Positions 1 through 10,223 of a stretch of DNA of 64,000 nt are shown piece by piece (position 1 is the first letter of the stretch; each line of letters starts with the position of its first letter). Source of the DNA: Martinezella tropici. Lineage in GTDB: Bacteria; Pseudomonadota; Alphaproteobacteria; Rhizobiales; Rhizobiaceae. The stretch covers positions 317,501 through 381,500 of the forward strand of contig NZ_QMKK01000025.1 of assembly GCF_003287875.1 (NCBI RefSeq). The letters are read 5' to 3'. The notes under the pieces are model-generated. The model was given only the letters and a program-made list of their open reading frames with translations, ran no database searches and was not told the origin of the DNA. A program made the translations under genes and the position numbers.

Positions 1-743
1 AGAAAGACTACTACGCGCGCATCGAAGCGCCCGAAATGCGCGACTACGGCGTTTACCTGCAATGCGACAAGCTGCTCGCCTGTCAGAAGCCACTTGACGG
101 CATGGTCAATGGCGACGAATTGCAGTTCCAGATCGTGCATCAGGTGGAAGAGCTCTGGATGAAGCTCATGGCCTACACGCTGGTCGACGTCATCGCTTTC
201 ATGGAGGAGCGCAACACGCATCGCGTCGTCACGCTGATGGGCCGCGTGCACCGGATCATGCGTATGATGACGGCGCAGCTCGACCTCCTGGAAACCATGT
301 CGCCGAAGGAATATCAACAGATCCGCCTGCAGCTCGGCAATGGCAGCGGCCAGGAATCGCCCGGCTTCAAATTCCTGCTGCGCATGCCGCCGGACATCTG
401 GCATGCCTTCAAGGCCAACTATCTCGATGCCGCCGGGCTGACGGTCGAGGATATTTATGACGGCAAATATGATCACGGCGACAGCTACGTGGTCGCCGAG
501 GCGCTGGTGGAATATGACGAGCTGTTCCAGAAGTTCCGGGCCAATCACATCTACCTGATCCAGCGCTCCATCGGGCTCGGCTCGAAATCCCTGAAAGGCC
601 GCCCGGTCGAACTGCTGCAGGCCGGCACCCGCCATCGCTTCTTTCCCGACCTCTGGGACATCCGCGCCGAAATGACCGATCGCTGGGGCAGCGAATATGG
701 CGTCGTCCGCGATTCCATCTCCAGCCACGACGCCGCTGAATAG
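1..743 (+). CDS. Tryptophan 2,3-dioxygenase family protein (5' end outside window)
   Basis: The frame is open from the first bases and reads KDYYARIEAPEMRDYG before the first internal ATG at 36, so the gene starts upstream. The segment DELQFQIVHQVEELWMK matches the haem-histidine region of the family, and RFFPDLWDIRAEM matches its C-terminal signature. Canonical enzymes open the indole ring of tryptophan to N-formylkynurenine. Two regions differ from the classical form: the substrate-loop segment reads LGNGSGQESPGF, and the usual GTGGSSG-like loop before the C-terminal signature reads GSKSLKGRP. Family membership is clear, but the exact substrate is less certain. No kynurenine-pathway neighbour is visible in the window. 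Confidence 0.85.
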   Translation, partial: KDYYARIEAPEMRDYGVYLQCDKLLACQKPLDGMVNGDELQFQIVHQVEELWMKLMAYTLVDVIAFMEERNTHRVVTLMGRVHRIMRMMTAQLDLLETMSPKEYQQIRLQLGNGSGQESPGFKFLLRMPPDIWHAFKANYLDAAGLTVEDIYDGKYDHGDSYVVAEALVEYDELFQKFRANHIYLIQRSIGLGSKSLKGRPVELLQAGTRHRFFPDLWDIRAEMTDRWGSEYGVVRDSISSHDAAE

Positions 744-1141
744 GCGCTGACCGAAACCGCCTTCCGCTGCCACTGATTTCAGCGGAGGCCTTTCTGGGCG
801 AGACCTGGCCTCTGGATAGGCTCCACCCGCTCGGCAAACGCCGCAAGGGCGTCACGACCGCAGTCTTTTCGAGGCATTCAGTCCGCAATCGGCGGACGCA
901 CAGGCCGACAGGGACATCTTCTGCCTGATCGCAGCGGTCAAATCGCCACGCTCCTTCCCCATCGAGCAAACTACCCGATTTCCGCCTTGCGGGAAACTGA
1001 TGGCGCCTTCCCCCAAGGCGGTACGCAGCCTGATTTCAGCCCACGAAATGCAAAAACCATGAAATATAGCCTATTGCATAAATTTGTTCCCTAGCATATT
1101 TAATTAGTAACTTCAAAATCCGATCCTCCCCGGAGCCCCGC
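744..1141. other. Intergenic region before mntH
   Basis: About 400 bases without a convincing gene. A hairpin follows the dioxygenase stop, with arms GCCTTCCGCTG (759-769) and CAGCGGAGGC (780-789) and then CTTTCT. It could be a weak terminator. The last 90 bases are AT-rich (around 1060-1120) and probably carry the mntH promoter. Rhizobial mntH genes are known to be manganese-repressed through the Fur-family regulator Mur, but I cannot place a Mur box with confidence here. Confidence 0.4.
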
Positions 1142-2500
1142 ATGACGCAATTTCAGGAAGCCGCCGCGCAAGAACGCGCATGGAAGTTCGCGAGCCGCGA
1201 CGAGGACGACCGCCCCAGCCTTCCGGAAGTCAATTCGACTGTTAAGGTTCCCCATGCCGGCAGCTGGATCCGGCGCCTGATCGCCTTCCTCGGCCCAGGC
1301 TATATGATCTCAGTCGGATACATGGATCCCGGCAACTGGGCGACGGATATCGCCGGTGGAGCGCAGTTCGGCTATACGCTGCTTGCCGTCATCATGCTGT
1401 CAAACCTGATGGCGATCCTGCTGCAGGCGCTGTCGGCAAGGCTCGGCATCGCGACCGGCCGCGACCTCGCCCAGGCCTGTCGCGATACCTATTCCCGACC
1501 CGTCAATCTGGCGCTCTGGTTCGCCTGCGAGCTCGCGATCATCGCCTGCGACCTTGCCGAAGTCATCGGCACCGCAATCGCGCTGCAACTGCTTTTCGGA
1601 ATTCCGCTGATCGGCGGCGCGCTGATTACCGCGCTTGACGCTTTCCTGCTGCTGCTTCTGATGAGCAAGGGTTTCCGCTACCTCGAAGCCTTCGTCATCG
1701 CGCTGCTCATCGTCATCGCCACTTGTTTCGCCGTCCAGATCGCCGCCGCCGCCCCGCCGGTCGCAGCGATCCTCGGCGGCTTCATCCCATCGCCCCAAAT
1801 CGTCACCAATCACGAAATGCTCTATATTGCCATGGGCATCATCGGCGCGACGGTCATGCCGCATAATCTCTACTTGCACTCCTCGATCGTCCAGACACGG
1901 GCCTACAAGCGCACGGAAGAAGGACGCCGCGACGCCATCAAATGGGCAACCATCGACAGCACTGTCGCACTGATGCTGGCGCTGTTCGTCAACGCCGCGA
2001 TCCTTATCGTCGCAGCCGCCGCCTTCCACACCAGCGGCCACTCCGATGTCGCCGAAATCGGCCAGGCCTACGAGCTGCTGTCGCCGTTGCTCGGCCTCGG
2101 TATCGCCTCGACGCTGTTTGCAGTGGCGCTGCTCGCCTCCGGCCTCAATTCGACGGTTACGGCGACGCTTGCCGGCCAGATCGTGATGGAAGGCTTTCTC
2201 CGGCTCAGGATTCCGCACTGGGCAAGGCGACTTTTGACCCGCGGCCTCGCAATTATCCCGGTTGTGTTCGTAACTGCCATCTATGGTGAAAAAGGCACGG
2301 CGGATCTGCTGGTGCTGAGCCAGGTCATCCTGTCCATGCAGCTGCCTTTCGCGGTTATCCCGCTGGTCCAGTTCGTGACGAATCGCGAGAAAATGGGCAA
2401 CTTCACCGTCTCCAGAAACATTGCCGTTCTTTCCTGGGTGATTGCGGCAATCATTCTGTTGCTGAACTTTAAACTCCTCTACGATACCATCTTCGGTTGA
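1142..2500 (+). CDS. mntH: NRAMP-family Mn2+/divalent metal transporter MntH
   Basis: A 452-residue inner-membrane protein of the usual length for bacterial NRAMP transporters, which import Mn2+ (and Fe2+) with protons. The metal-binding helix motif DPGN is at residues 62-65 ([11 protein letters not shown]). The second signature, [10 protein letters not shown], lies near residue 240. About eleven hydrophobic segments follow a polar N-terminal tail of roughly 45 residues. The ATG has a GGAG ribosome-binding site at about 1131. It is a single-gene unit, divergent from nothing and followed by an unrelated peptidase gene. Expression is probably controlled by manganese through Mur, as known for rhizobial mntH; this part is family knowledge, not read from a site. 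Confidence 0.93.
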   Translation: MTQFQEAAAQERAWKFASRDEDDRPSLPEVNSTVKVPHAGSWIRRLIAFLGPGYMISVGYMDPGNWATDIAGGAQFGYTLLAVIMLSNLMAILLQALSARLGIATGRDLAQACRDTYSRPVNLALWFACELAIIACDLAEVIGTAIALQLLFGIPLIGGALITALDAFLLLLLMSKGFRYLEAFVIALLIVIATCFAVQIAAAAPPVAAILGGFIPSPQIVTNHEMLYIAMGIIGATVMPHNLYLHSSIVQTRAYKRTEEGRRDAIKWATIDSTVALMLALFVNAAILIVAAAAFHTSGHSDVAEIGQAYELLSPLLGLGIASTLFAVALLASGLNSTVTATLAGQIVMEGFLRLRIPHWARRLLTRGLAIIPVVFVTAIYGEKGTADLLVLSQVILSMQLPFAVIPLVQFVTNREKMGNFTVSRNIAVLSWVIAAIILLLNFKLLYDTIFG

Positions 2501-2632
2501 CGAATCATCTTGAACGCGCGAATCTCGTCCTGTGGACGATCACGGCAGTTAACCGACTCGTAATATTTGCCTATATTTCGCCATGATTTGCCCTAGTTTG
2601 GGCCCACCGCAATCTGCAGGGTTCCTCAATTC

Positions 2633-4480
2633 ATGGCCGAAAGTCCATTGCGCGTTCAATTTCCTGCAGAGGCTGCCATCCAGGCACGGACGCATCATGA
2701 TTTTCACATTCCGTTTCTGCCGCGCTCAGCGCATCTGCGTCATCTGATCGCCATCGGCCTGGCGGGCACTGCATCCTTCGGCCTTCTGGCAACTGTGCTC
2801 TATCCGCTGCTGGCGCACCATACGATCGAACAGGCCGTGCCTGTGCGCACGGCCGAGCTGGCGCGACCGCAGCCTGCAATGCACAAGAGCAACCGGCTGG
2901 CGGCAAAGCAGCGTTTCGACGGCGCTCGCTTCGCTCAGGTCGCGGAAAAGCTCTCCAGCGGGGAAACCCGCATCTTCACCTATCACCGCACGACACTGGT
3001 CTTCAAATCCGACCAGTCCGGAACTGCGCGCACCAATGCCGAAGCCATCAATGTCGCCTATGGCGACGAGCGCGCCGACAACATGCTGTTCTCGCCACCG
3101 TCGCTTTCGGATATCCGCAACGGCATCTATCCGCAAACTGCCCATTATGATGCCGTCAGACGTTCCCGCTTCCCCACTCGCGGCGTACCGCTGAACGTCA
3201 GCGTGTCGAGGGCGACGACCGGCGAGCAAGGCCGGGAATTCCACCGGCTGGTCTCCATGCCGAAGGACAAGCAGGAACTGCAGGATATCCTGGCGTCCGC
3301 GGGCCTCGGCAGCGACGCCGGCGACGAGCTGCAACGCGCCCTGGAGACCGATACGGTTTCGCCCGGCGACAGCCTGGAACTGCTGCTTGAGAAGACGGGT
3401 CCGAACGCCCGCCCGAAACTGATCATGGCCCGCCTCAGCGGCGACAAGACGCCGGAGCGGGTCGTTGCCCGCGACGATGCCAACGGCTTCGTGCCGATGG
3501 CCAACGACAGGCTGTTTTCGACGCTCTATAGCGAAAGCCAGGCCGATGCGCCGTCCTCTTCGGAAGTTGCCGCGGTCGATCTCAGGAACGTCGACGGCAA
3601 TGACGAGGCTGCGGTCAGCGCCAAGCTGGAGAAATCCGGCCTGAGCAAGGAATATGCCCTGCAGCTCATCAAGCTCGCCAAGGCCAAAGGCGTGTCGCTG
3701 ACCAGCCTCGAGGATGCTCCCGACAGCGTCGACCTTCTCTTCCGAAAGTCCGATGACGGCCGCAACGAGCTGATGTTCATCGAATTCCATGCCGATGGCG
3801 ACACGCATCGCTTCTATCTGCATAAGGACGGCAGCGACGGTTCCTCGGAATTCTATGATGAAAGCGGCCATTCGATCGCCAAGTCGCTGGTACATCGCCC
3901 CGTGCCGAACGGCACGCTCGGTGACGGTTTTGCCTGGCGTGTCCATCCCATTCTCGGCGTGAAGAAATTCCACAACGGCGTCGATTTCCGCGCACCGATG
4001 GGTAGCCCTATCCAGGCGGCCGGCGACGGCGTCGTCGAAAAGATTTCCTGGGAAACCGGCTACGGCAAATATGTCCGCATTCGTCATGACGGCGGTTACG
4101 AGACCACCTATGCCCATATCTCCGCAACGCCGCAGTCCCTGCGCGTCGGCCAGCGTGTCACGCAGGGGCAGGTCATCGCCTATGTCGGATCGACCGGCTA
4201 TTCCACCGGCCCGCATCTCTATTATGAACTGCGCGTAAACGGCCGCTATGAAAACCCGCTGACTGCGCAATTGCCGGCTGGCACGAATCTGACCGGCAAG
4301 TCGCTCGACAGCCTGCGCTCGCAGGTCAGCCACGTCGAGAACATCATGAGCTATCTCGACGTTCCGCCAGCCCGCGGCAATCAGCCCGGCCCCTTCGCCA
4401 GCTTCAATCAGGGATCGAATTCGATCCCGAGCCTCGGACCAAGCTTCGGGCCGAACCATTTCGGCGCGCCGTCGCCGTAA
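2633..4480 (+). CDS. M23-family peptidoglycan metalloendopeptidase
   Basis: 615 residues. A short cytoplasmic N-terminus is followed by one hydrophobic helix (about residues 38-62, HLIAIGLAGTASFGLLATVL), so the rest should be periplasmic. A long middle region without recognised catalytic motifs (about 70-425) precedes a LytM/M23 domain at about 430-540. The zinc ligands and catalytic residues are visible in HNGVDFRAPMG, the YAHIS segment and GPHLYYEL. The protein probably cuts peptide crosslinks in murein during growth or division. The Pro/Ser/Gly/Asn-rich tail after residue 570 looks disordered. The gene stands alone between mntH and a TetR gene. Confidence 0.88.
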   Translation: MAESPLRVQFPAEAAIQARTHHDFHIPFLPRSAHLRHLIAIGLAGTASFGLLATVLYPLLAHHTIEQAVPVRTAELARPQPAMHKSNRLAAKQRFDGARFAQVAEKLSSGETRIFTYHRTTLVFKSDQSGTARTNAEAINVAYGDERADNMLFSPPSLSDIRNGIYPQTAHYDAVRRSRFPTRGVPLNVSVSRATTGEQGREFHRLVSMPKDKQELQDILASAGLGSDAGDELQRALETDTVSPGDSLELLLEKTGPNARPKLIMARLSGDKTPERVVARDDANGFVPMANDRLFSTLYSESQADAPSSSEVAAVDLRNVDGNDEAAVSAKLEKSGLSKEYALQLIKLAKAKGVSLTSLEDAPDSVDLLFRKSDDGRNELMFIEFHADGDTHRFYLHKDGSDGSSEFYDESGHSIAKSLVHRPVPNGTLGDGFAWRVHPILGVKKFHNGVDFRAPMGSPIQAAGDGVVEKISWETGYGKYVRIRHDGGYETTYAHISATPQSLRVGQRVTQGQVIAYVGSTGYSTGPHLYYELRVNGRYENPLTAQLPAGTNLTGKSLDSLRSQVSHVENIMSYLDVPPARGNQPGPFASFNQGSNSIPSLGPSFGPNHFGAPSP

Positions 4481-4659
4481 ACCGGTCAAAAGCCGGTACC
4501 TGCGCGGTCATTTTGCATTCCGCCCGGGCTGCTGGTCATGGCGCCTCCGTGCCGAATGCGATAACAATCCCCCGATACATCGCCAATGGAGACGATATCG
4601 CCGCGCTATGTGAATAGGCGCGCCGAAATCGTCCCACGGCAATCCGCGAGGAGCAGACA

Positions 4660-5292
4660 TTGGCGCGCAAGCCGTTGCCGGGACCGAAGGACACGCTGCC
4701 AAGCGAAAGCAGGCGCCTGCGCGCCGATGCGCAGCGCAACCGCGACACGCTGATCGAAGTCGCGGCGCAGGCCTTCGCCAGCCACGGCACCGCCGCCTCG
4801 CTCGAGGATATAGCCCGGCGGGCGAATGTCGGGATCGGAACGCTCTATCGCCATTTCCCCAGCCGGGAACATCTCGTGGAAGTGGTTTATCGTCATGAAG
4901 TCGAGGCGCTATGTGCTGCGGCCGAGACGCTCTCCGGCGAACTCGCCCCCGATCAGGCCCTGGAGGAATGGATGCACCGCTTTGTCGGATATCTCGCCAC
5001 CAAGCGTGGCATGGCCGACAGCCTGCGCATTCTCGTCAACAGCAACTCCAAGCTCTTCGCCGACAGCTACGGCAAGGTGCCCGTCGCGCTTGCCGGCCTG
5101 ATCGAAAGAGCGGTCGCGGCCGGCTCGATCCGCGCCGATGTCGACAGCACGGACGTGCTGCATGCCCTGTCGGGCGCCTATTCCATGCCCAATTCGCCGG
5201 AATGGCACGATCGTGCCCGGCGTCTCGTGCGCCTGCTGATGGATGGGTTGCGCTGGGGCGCCCGGAAAACGCCCGGGCCGCAAGGGACCTGA
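4660..5292 (+). CDS. TetR/AcrR-family transcriptional regulator
   Basis: 210 residues. The N-terminal DNA-binding domain (about 24-70) has the TetR helix-turn-helix, with ASLEDIARRANVGIGTLYRHF as the recognition segment. The C-terminal half is a ligand/dimer domain of the SbtR-like type. The start is TTG at 4660, chosen because GAGGAG lies 8-12 bases upstream and no ATG in frame preserves the domain. The next gene (DUF427) is in the same direction 92 bases on, with its own ribosome-binding site, so the two may be co-transcribed. The regulated target is unknown. Confidence 0.85.
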   Translation: MARKPLPGPKDTLPSESRRLRADAQRNRDTLIEVAAQAFASHGTAASLEDIARRANVGIGTLYRHFPSREHLVEVVYRHEVEALCAAAETLSGELAPDQALEEWMHRFVGYLATKRGMADSLRILVNSNSKLFADSYGKVPVALAGLIERAVAAGSIRADVDSTDVLHALSGAYSMPNSPEWHDRARRLVRLLMDGLRWGARKTPGPQGT

Positions 5293-5384
5293 TAATCGGC
5301 AGGATTCTTCCTATATCCCTTTGAACTGAAATCGTCAGGCGAGTTTGGTTTTGCTGACATTCACCAGAGCTGAGGAGAGCAAGA

Positions 5385-5758
5385 ATGTCCGAAAGAGCAG
5401 TCAAGATCCCCGGTCCCGATCATCCGATCACGATCGAGGAAAAGCAGGCCCATGTTACCGTCTCCGTCGCCGGCAAGGTGATTGCCGACACGCATGAGGC
5501 GCTATCGCTCAAGGAAGCATCCTATCCGGCCGTGCTCTACATCCCCCGCAAGGATGTCGACATGTCCTTGCTGCAAAAGACCAATCACGAGACCTATTGT
5601 CCCTACAAGGGCGCATGCTCCTACTACAGCATTCCGGCTGGCGGCGAGCGTTCGGTGAACGCCATCTGGACTTACGAAAATCCCTATGCATCCGTCAGCC
5701 AGATCAAGGATCACATGGCCTTCTATCCCGACCGCGTCGATTCGATCGACGTGAAGGC

Positions 5759-5762
<4 letters not shown>
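5385..5762 (+). CDS. DUF427 domain protein
   Basis: 125 residues, the usual size for a single DUF427 domain. Family hallmarks seen are YPAVLYIPRKDVDMSLL, THETYCPYKG-like sequence (NHETYCPYKGACSYYS) and the terminal YPDRVD. The biochemical role of the family is not established, to my knowledge. A good ribosome-binding site (GAGGAGAGC) precedes the ATG. The stop codon overlaps the stop codon of the convergent ABC gene (see findings), so there is no terminator space between the two transcripts. Confidence 0.88.
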
Positions 5763-6829
<1,067 letters not shown>

Positions 6830-6849
6830 GCTTTTTACTCCAGTAAGGC

Positions 6850-7698
6850 TCAGGATTTCACGGCGCCGGCGGTGAGGCCGGCAATGATGTGCTTCTGCGC
6901 CAGGAAGAAGACGATGACGGTGGGCAGGATAGTGAGTGTGATGAAAGCGAGTACCAGCTCCCACTCCGTGCCGAATTCGCCGCTATAAACCATCATGCCG
7001 AGCGGCCAGGGATAGATCGAATCCGAGTTCAGCATGATCAGCGGCAGGATGTAACTGTTCCAGCTGCCGACGAAAGAGATGATGCTGACGGTCGCGATGA
7101 TCGGCCGCGAGAGCGGCAATGAGATGTGCCAGAAGAAGCGGATATAGCCGCAACCGTCGACAAAGGCCGCCTGGAACAATTCTTCCGGAAGGTTTCGAAA
7201 ATAATTTCGGAAGAGCAAAATGCTCATGCCCAAGCCGAACGCCACCTGCGGCAGCACCACGCCCCAGTAGGTGTTGAGCAGACCGAGATCGCGGATGCGG
7301 ATGAAGAGCGGCAGGATGGCGGTGGCGGCTGGGAACATCAGGCCGATCAGGAAATAGTTCAGCAGGAAGTTCGAGCCGAAGAATTTCACATGCGCGAAGG
7401 CGAAGGCAGCCATGGCCGAGACCGACAGCGTCAGGAACACGGTCAGCACTGCGATGATCAGGGAATTCATCATCTGCCGCCAGTAGCGGTCGCCGAACAG
7501 GATGCCGGTATAATTCTCGAAATGCCATTCCGCCGGCAGGCCGAAGGGATTGGTGCGAAGATCGCCGAGCGTCTTGAAGCCGCCAAGCGCGGTCGTCAGC
7601 AGCGGGATCAGCACGATCGCGGCAATAATGGTCAGCGACACGTAGAGATAGATCTTCGTGCCGGTGGTCAGTCGAACGGATGAGGCGAGGTCAGTCAT
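6850..7698 (-). CDS. Sugar ABC transporter permease (MalG type)
   Basis: 282 residues with six hydrophobic segments. It is the second membrane subunit of the CUT1 importer. The coupling-loop motif that contacts the ATPase is visible around EELFQAAFVDGCGYIRFFWHI (EAA-type, about residue 185-205). The start overlaps the 3' end of the MalF-type permease gene by eight bases, which indicates translational coupling. The spacing to the downstream ATPase gene is 20 bases. The substrate cannot be read from the sequence. Confidence 0.9.
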   Translation of the reverse strand: MTDLASSVRLTTGTKIYLYVSLTIIAAIVLIPLLTTALGGFKTLGDLRTNPFGLPAEWHFENYTGILFGDRYWRQMMNSLIIAVLTVFLTLSVSAMAAFAFAHVKFFGSNFLLNYFLIGLMFPAATAILPLFIRIRDLGLLNTYWGVVLPQVAFGLGMSILLFRNYFRNLPEELFQAAFVDGCGYIRFFWHISLPLSRPIIATVSIISFVGSWNSYILPLIMLNSDSIYPWPLGMMVYSGEFGTEWELVLAFITLTILPTVIVFFLAQKHIIAGLTAGAVKS

Positions 7699-8629
7699 TG
7701 CGCATAAATATCCGTTTGTAGCCGAAGGCGAGGGTGACGCAGATCACGAACAGCACGACGCCGACGGCGCTGCCGAGGCCGACCTGCATGCGGGTGACAC
7801 CGAAATTGTAGAGGAAGGTCACCATCGTCTGGGTCGAATTGAACGGGCCGCCTCCGGTGAGCGGCATGATCATGTCGAAAAGCTGCAGCGATCCGACCAC
7901 GGCGAAGAAGACCGAGAGACGCAGCGTCGAGCCGAGCAGCGGCAGCGTCACATAGCGGAATTTCTGCCAGCCGGTGGCGCCGTCGATTTCGGCCGCCTCA
8001 AGCACGCTCTTGTCCAGCGACTGCATGCCGGCGATGAACAGCATCATGTGAAAGCCGAAATATTTCCAGACGATCACGCCGAGCACGGCGTACATCGCGA
8101 GATCCTTATCGGCGAGCACATAGGGCGTCGGCGTGCCGAGGAAATGCGCGATTGCTGCAAACAGGCCGTAGTCGCCGTCATAGACGAAGCGCCAGATCAG
8201 GCCGGCGGCAACTTCGGCCAGCACATAGGGCAGGAAGAAGATCAGCCGGAAAAGCACGACGCCGCGAATGCGGTGCGCCAGCATCGTCGCGAGCCAAATG
8301 GCAAGCGGCACTTGGACCGCGATCGACACCAGGATGATCAGCGCATTGTTCTTCAGCGACGTCAGGAAGGCGCCGTTCTTGAAGAGAACCTGGAAATTGC
8401 GCAGCCCCACGAACTCCGTCGGCGGGCCGTAGCCGTTCCAACGATAAAGGCTGTACCAGGCAGCTTCCCCCATCGGCAGGATGACGAAGATGGTGAAAAG
8501 CAGCAGCGCCGGCGGCAGGAACAGCAGAATAACGGGGAGGCGGCCACGGGCAGCCGGCGATTTTCGCTTCGTTGCGGGTCTCGCTCTTGCGACGGAAGGT
8601 ATGACGGTCGTGGCGCTGACATCGGTCAT
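7691..8629 (-). CDS. Sugar ABC transporter permease (MalF type)
   Basis: 312 residues and about six membrane helices after a basic cytoplasmic N-terminus (ARARPATKRKSPAARGR). The EAA-type loop reads VLEAAEIDGATGWQKFRYVTLP. The ATG at 8629 was preferred to a longer frame that begins at 8677, because the extension (CRRRLFFELQLSRL) has no family character. It pairs with the MalG-type permease next to it. It lies 72 bases downstream of the solute-binding protein gene, with a GC-rich hairpin-capable spacer (8640-8700) that may lower expression of membrane subunits relative to the binding protein. Confidence 0.9.
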   Translation of the reverse strand: MTDVSATTVIPSVARARPATKRKSPAARGRLPVILLFLPPALLLFTIFVILPMGEAAWYSLYRWNGYGPPTEFVGLRNFQVLFKNGAFLTSLKNNALIILVSIAVQVPLAIWLATMLAHRIRGVVLFRLIFFLPYVLAEVAAGLIWRFVYDGDYGLFAAIAHFLGTPTPYVLADKDLAMYAVLGVIVWKYFGFHMMLFIAGMQSLDKSVLEAAEIDGATGWQKFRYVTLPLLGSTLRLSVFFAVVGSLQLFDMIMPLTGGGPFNSTQTMVTFLYNFGVTRMQVGLGSAVGVVLFVICVTLAFGYKRIFMRND

Positions 8630-8701
8630 GGGCAGTCTCGACAATTGCAATTCAAAGAAAAGCCGGCGCCGGCACAAGGGAGAGGCCGGCGCCGGAGGGC
8701 G

Positions 8702-10003
8702 CTAGAACTGGTCCTGTTCGAAGGCGTCCTGGACCTGCTGTGCGCCATCCTTCGGCGAAATCTGGCCGGACACGATGCCGACAGCCACATCGTTGACGAC
8801 GCGGCCGACCGAGGGTCCAAGATCCTGGTCGAAGAAATTCTGGTGCCAGGTCGAATGCGCCAGCTGGTCGGCGGCTTCGTGCATCAGCGGACCTTTGACG
8901 CCGTCTTCGGCGCCGACGGCGACCGGGATGATCATGCCGGCCTGCGCCATGGCGCGCTCGTTTTCGGCATTGGTGAGATAGGCGAGGAAATCGAGCGCCT
9001 CGGGTGGGGCCTTCTTGGTGACGGCCCAGCCGTTCAGTCCGCCGAGCGTATCTGTGGGAAGGCCGGCACCGCCGGTCACGGCCGGGAAGGCGAAGCGGCC
9101 GATATTGTCATCCGCCAGGCCCTTGCCGTTCCCGGAATTGGTACGCTGGTTGGCAACGGTATTTTCGAAGCCGAGGATCATCGCAGCCTTGCCATCGCCG
9201 AAGACGCCGAGCGCCTGCGGCCATGTGGTGCCGAGATAACCGGGCTGGAAGGGTTCGAGCTTGCCGAGCTCGGCAAGCTGTTCGCCGGCCTTGATGATCG
9301 CCGGATCGTTGAAGCCGTTGCCCTTGCCGTTCTTGGCGTCGTTGAAGACCTGCTGACCGCCGTCGCGCATCACCAGATAGCTCCAGTAGAAATGGATCGG
9401 CCATTTCTCCCCGCCGCCACCGGCGATCGGCGCAATACCGGCAGCCTTGATCTTCTTGACCGCGGCCAGATAATCGTCCCATGTCTTGATGACACTGGCA
9501 TCGACGCCGGCCTTGGCGAACAAGGCCTTGTTGTAGAAGAAGGAAACCGTCCCGAGCTTATAAGGTACGGCGCTGATTTTGCCGTCGAAGGTCAAGCCCT
9601 TGACGGCTGCCTGATTGTAGCTCTTAAGCCAGGCGCCGTCCTTGGCGTTCATCGCCGCAGTCAGGTCCATCAGCGTGCCCGTCGCCTGCTGCTGCTTGAG
9701 CACCCCGCCGCCCCAGCTGAAGAAGAAATCGGGAGCGTCCTTCGATTGCAGCAGCGTCGGCAGCTTTGCCTTGAAGGCTTCATTGGCCAGGAACTGCATC
9801 TCGATCTTCGTGCCGGGATGCTTGGCCTCGTACTGATCCGCGATCTTGCGCCAGACGGCGACATAGTTCGGATCGGTTTCCAGATGCAGCCATTTGACGA
9901 CGGTGTCGGCGGCAGCCCCCGTCGCACCGGCGAGAATGGCCAGTCCGGTCGTGGCGGCGACAGCTGCGATGCGAAGGGCTTTAGCCCCACGTAAATGGAT
10001 CAT
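8702..10003 (-). CDS. Extracellular sugar-binding protein (CUT1)
   Basis: 433 residues. The signal peptide is visible (KALRIAAVAATTGLAILAGATGAAA, cleavage near AAA-DTV). The mature part has the family-1 binding protein pattern (WLHLETDP..VAVWRKIADQYEAKHPG). The ATG at 10003 follows a strong GGGAGGAG site; an in-frame start at 10027 would swallow that site. It is the first gene of a minus-strand operon with two permeases and an ATPase, and it is divergent from a ROK regulator. The substrate is probably an oligo- or disaccharide, given the ThuA-like gene across the divergent promoter. Confidence 0.9.
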   Translation of the reverse strand: MIHLRGAKALRIAAVAATTGLAILAGATGAAADTVVKWLHLETDPNYVAVWRKIADQYEAKHPGTKIEMQFLANEAFKAKLPTLLQSKDAPDFFFSWGGGVLKQQQATGTLMDLTAAMNAKDGAWLKSYNQAAVKGLTFDGKISAVPYKLGTVSFFYNKALFAKAGVDASVIKTWDDYLAAVKKIKAAGIAPIAGGGGEKWPIHFYWSYLVMRDGGQQVFNDAKNGKGNGFNDPAIIKAGEQLAELGKLEPFQPGYLGTTWPQALGVFGDGKAAMILGFENTVANQRTNSGNGKGLADDNIGRFAFPAVTGGAGLPTDTLGGLNGWAVTKKAPPEALDFLAYLTNAENERAMAQAGMIIPVAVGAEDGVKGPLMHEAADQLAHSTWHQNFFDQDLGPSVGRVVNDVAVGIVSGQISPKDGAQQVQDAFEQDQF

Positions 10004-10223
10004 GATTTTCTCCTCCCAAGGGAACAAAGAGCCTCAATATTTTTTCCCTTATGCGGAATAATTCAACGGAGCTTTGCTGAAATGTCAACCGCCGTCGCTA
10101 AATTTTCGGCAGATTGCCCGTGAAATGGCTTGACATTGGGCAAAGGCCATAGGTTATTTAATTCGCACCCCGTTAAAAATACCAGGCCGCAGCCGAGCGG
10201 GTTCGTCATTCGGCGCCAATTTC
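10004..10223. promoter_or_regulatory. Divergent promoter region between sugar ABC operon and ROK regulator
   Basis: 220 bases. A plus-strand promoter can be proposed with TTGACA at 10130-10135 and TTATTT at 10154-10159 (18-base spacer). An inverted repeat TTGCCC (10114-10119) / GGGCAA (10138-10143) brackets the -35 box and is a candidate operator. A second imperfect dyad, TTATGCGGAATAA (10048-10060), faces the ABC operon. The ROK protein is the obvious candidate ligand; none of this has been tested. Confidence 0.5.

Noticed and set aside
2726..4489. 587-codon minus-strand open frame opposite the M23 peptidase
   Set aside because: It is an antisense shadow in GC-rich DNA; the plus-strand frame has clear M23 motifs and this one has no family character.
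7658..9994. 778-codon plus-strand frame across the sugar ABC genes
   Set aside because: Antisense to three well-supported genes and composed of low-information Arg/His/Asp-rich sequence.
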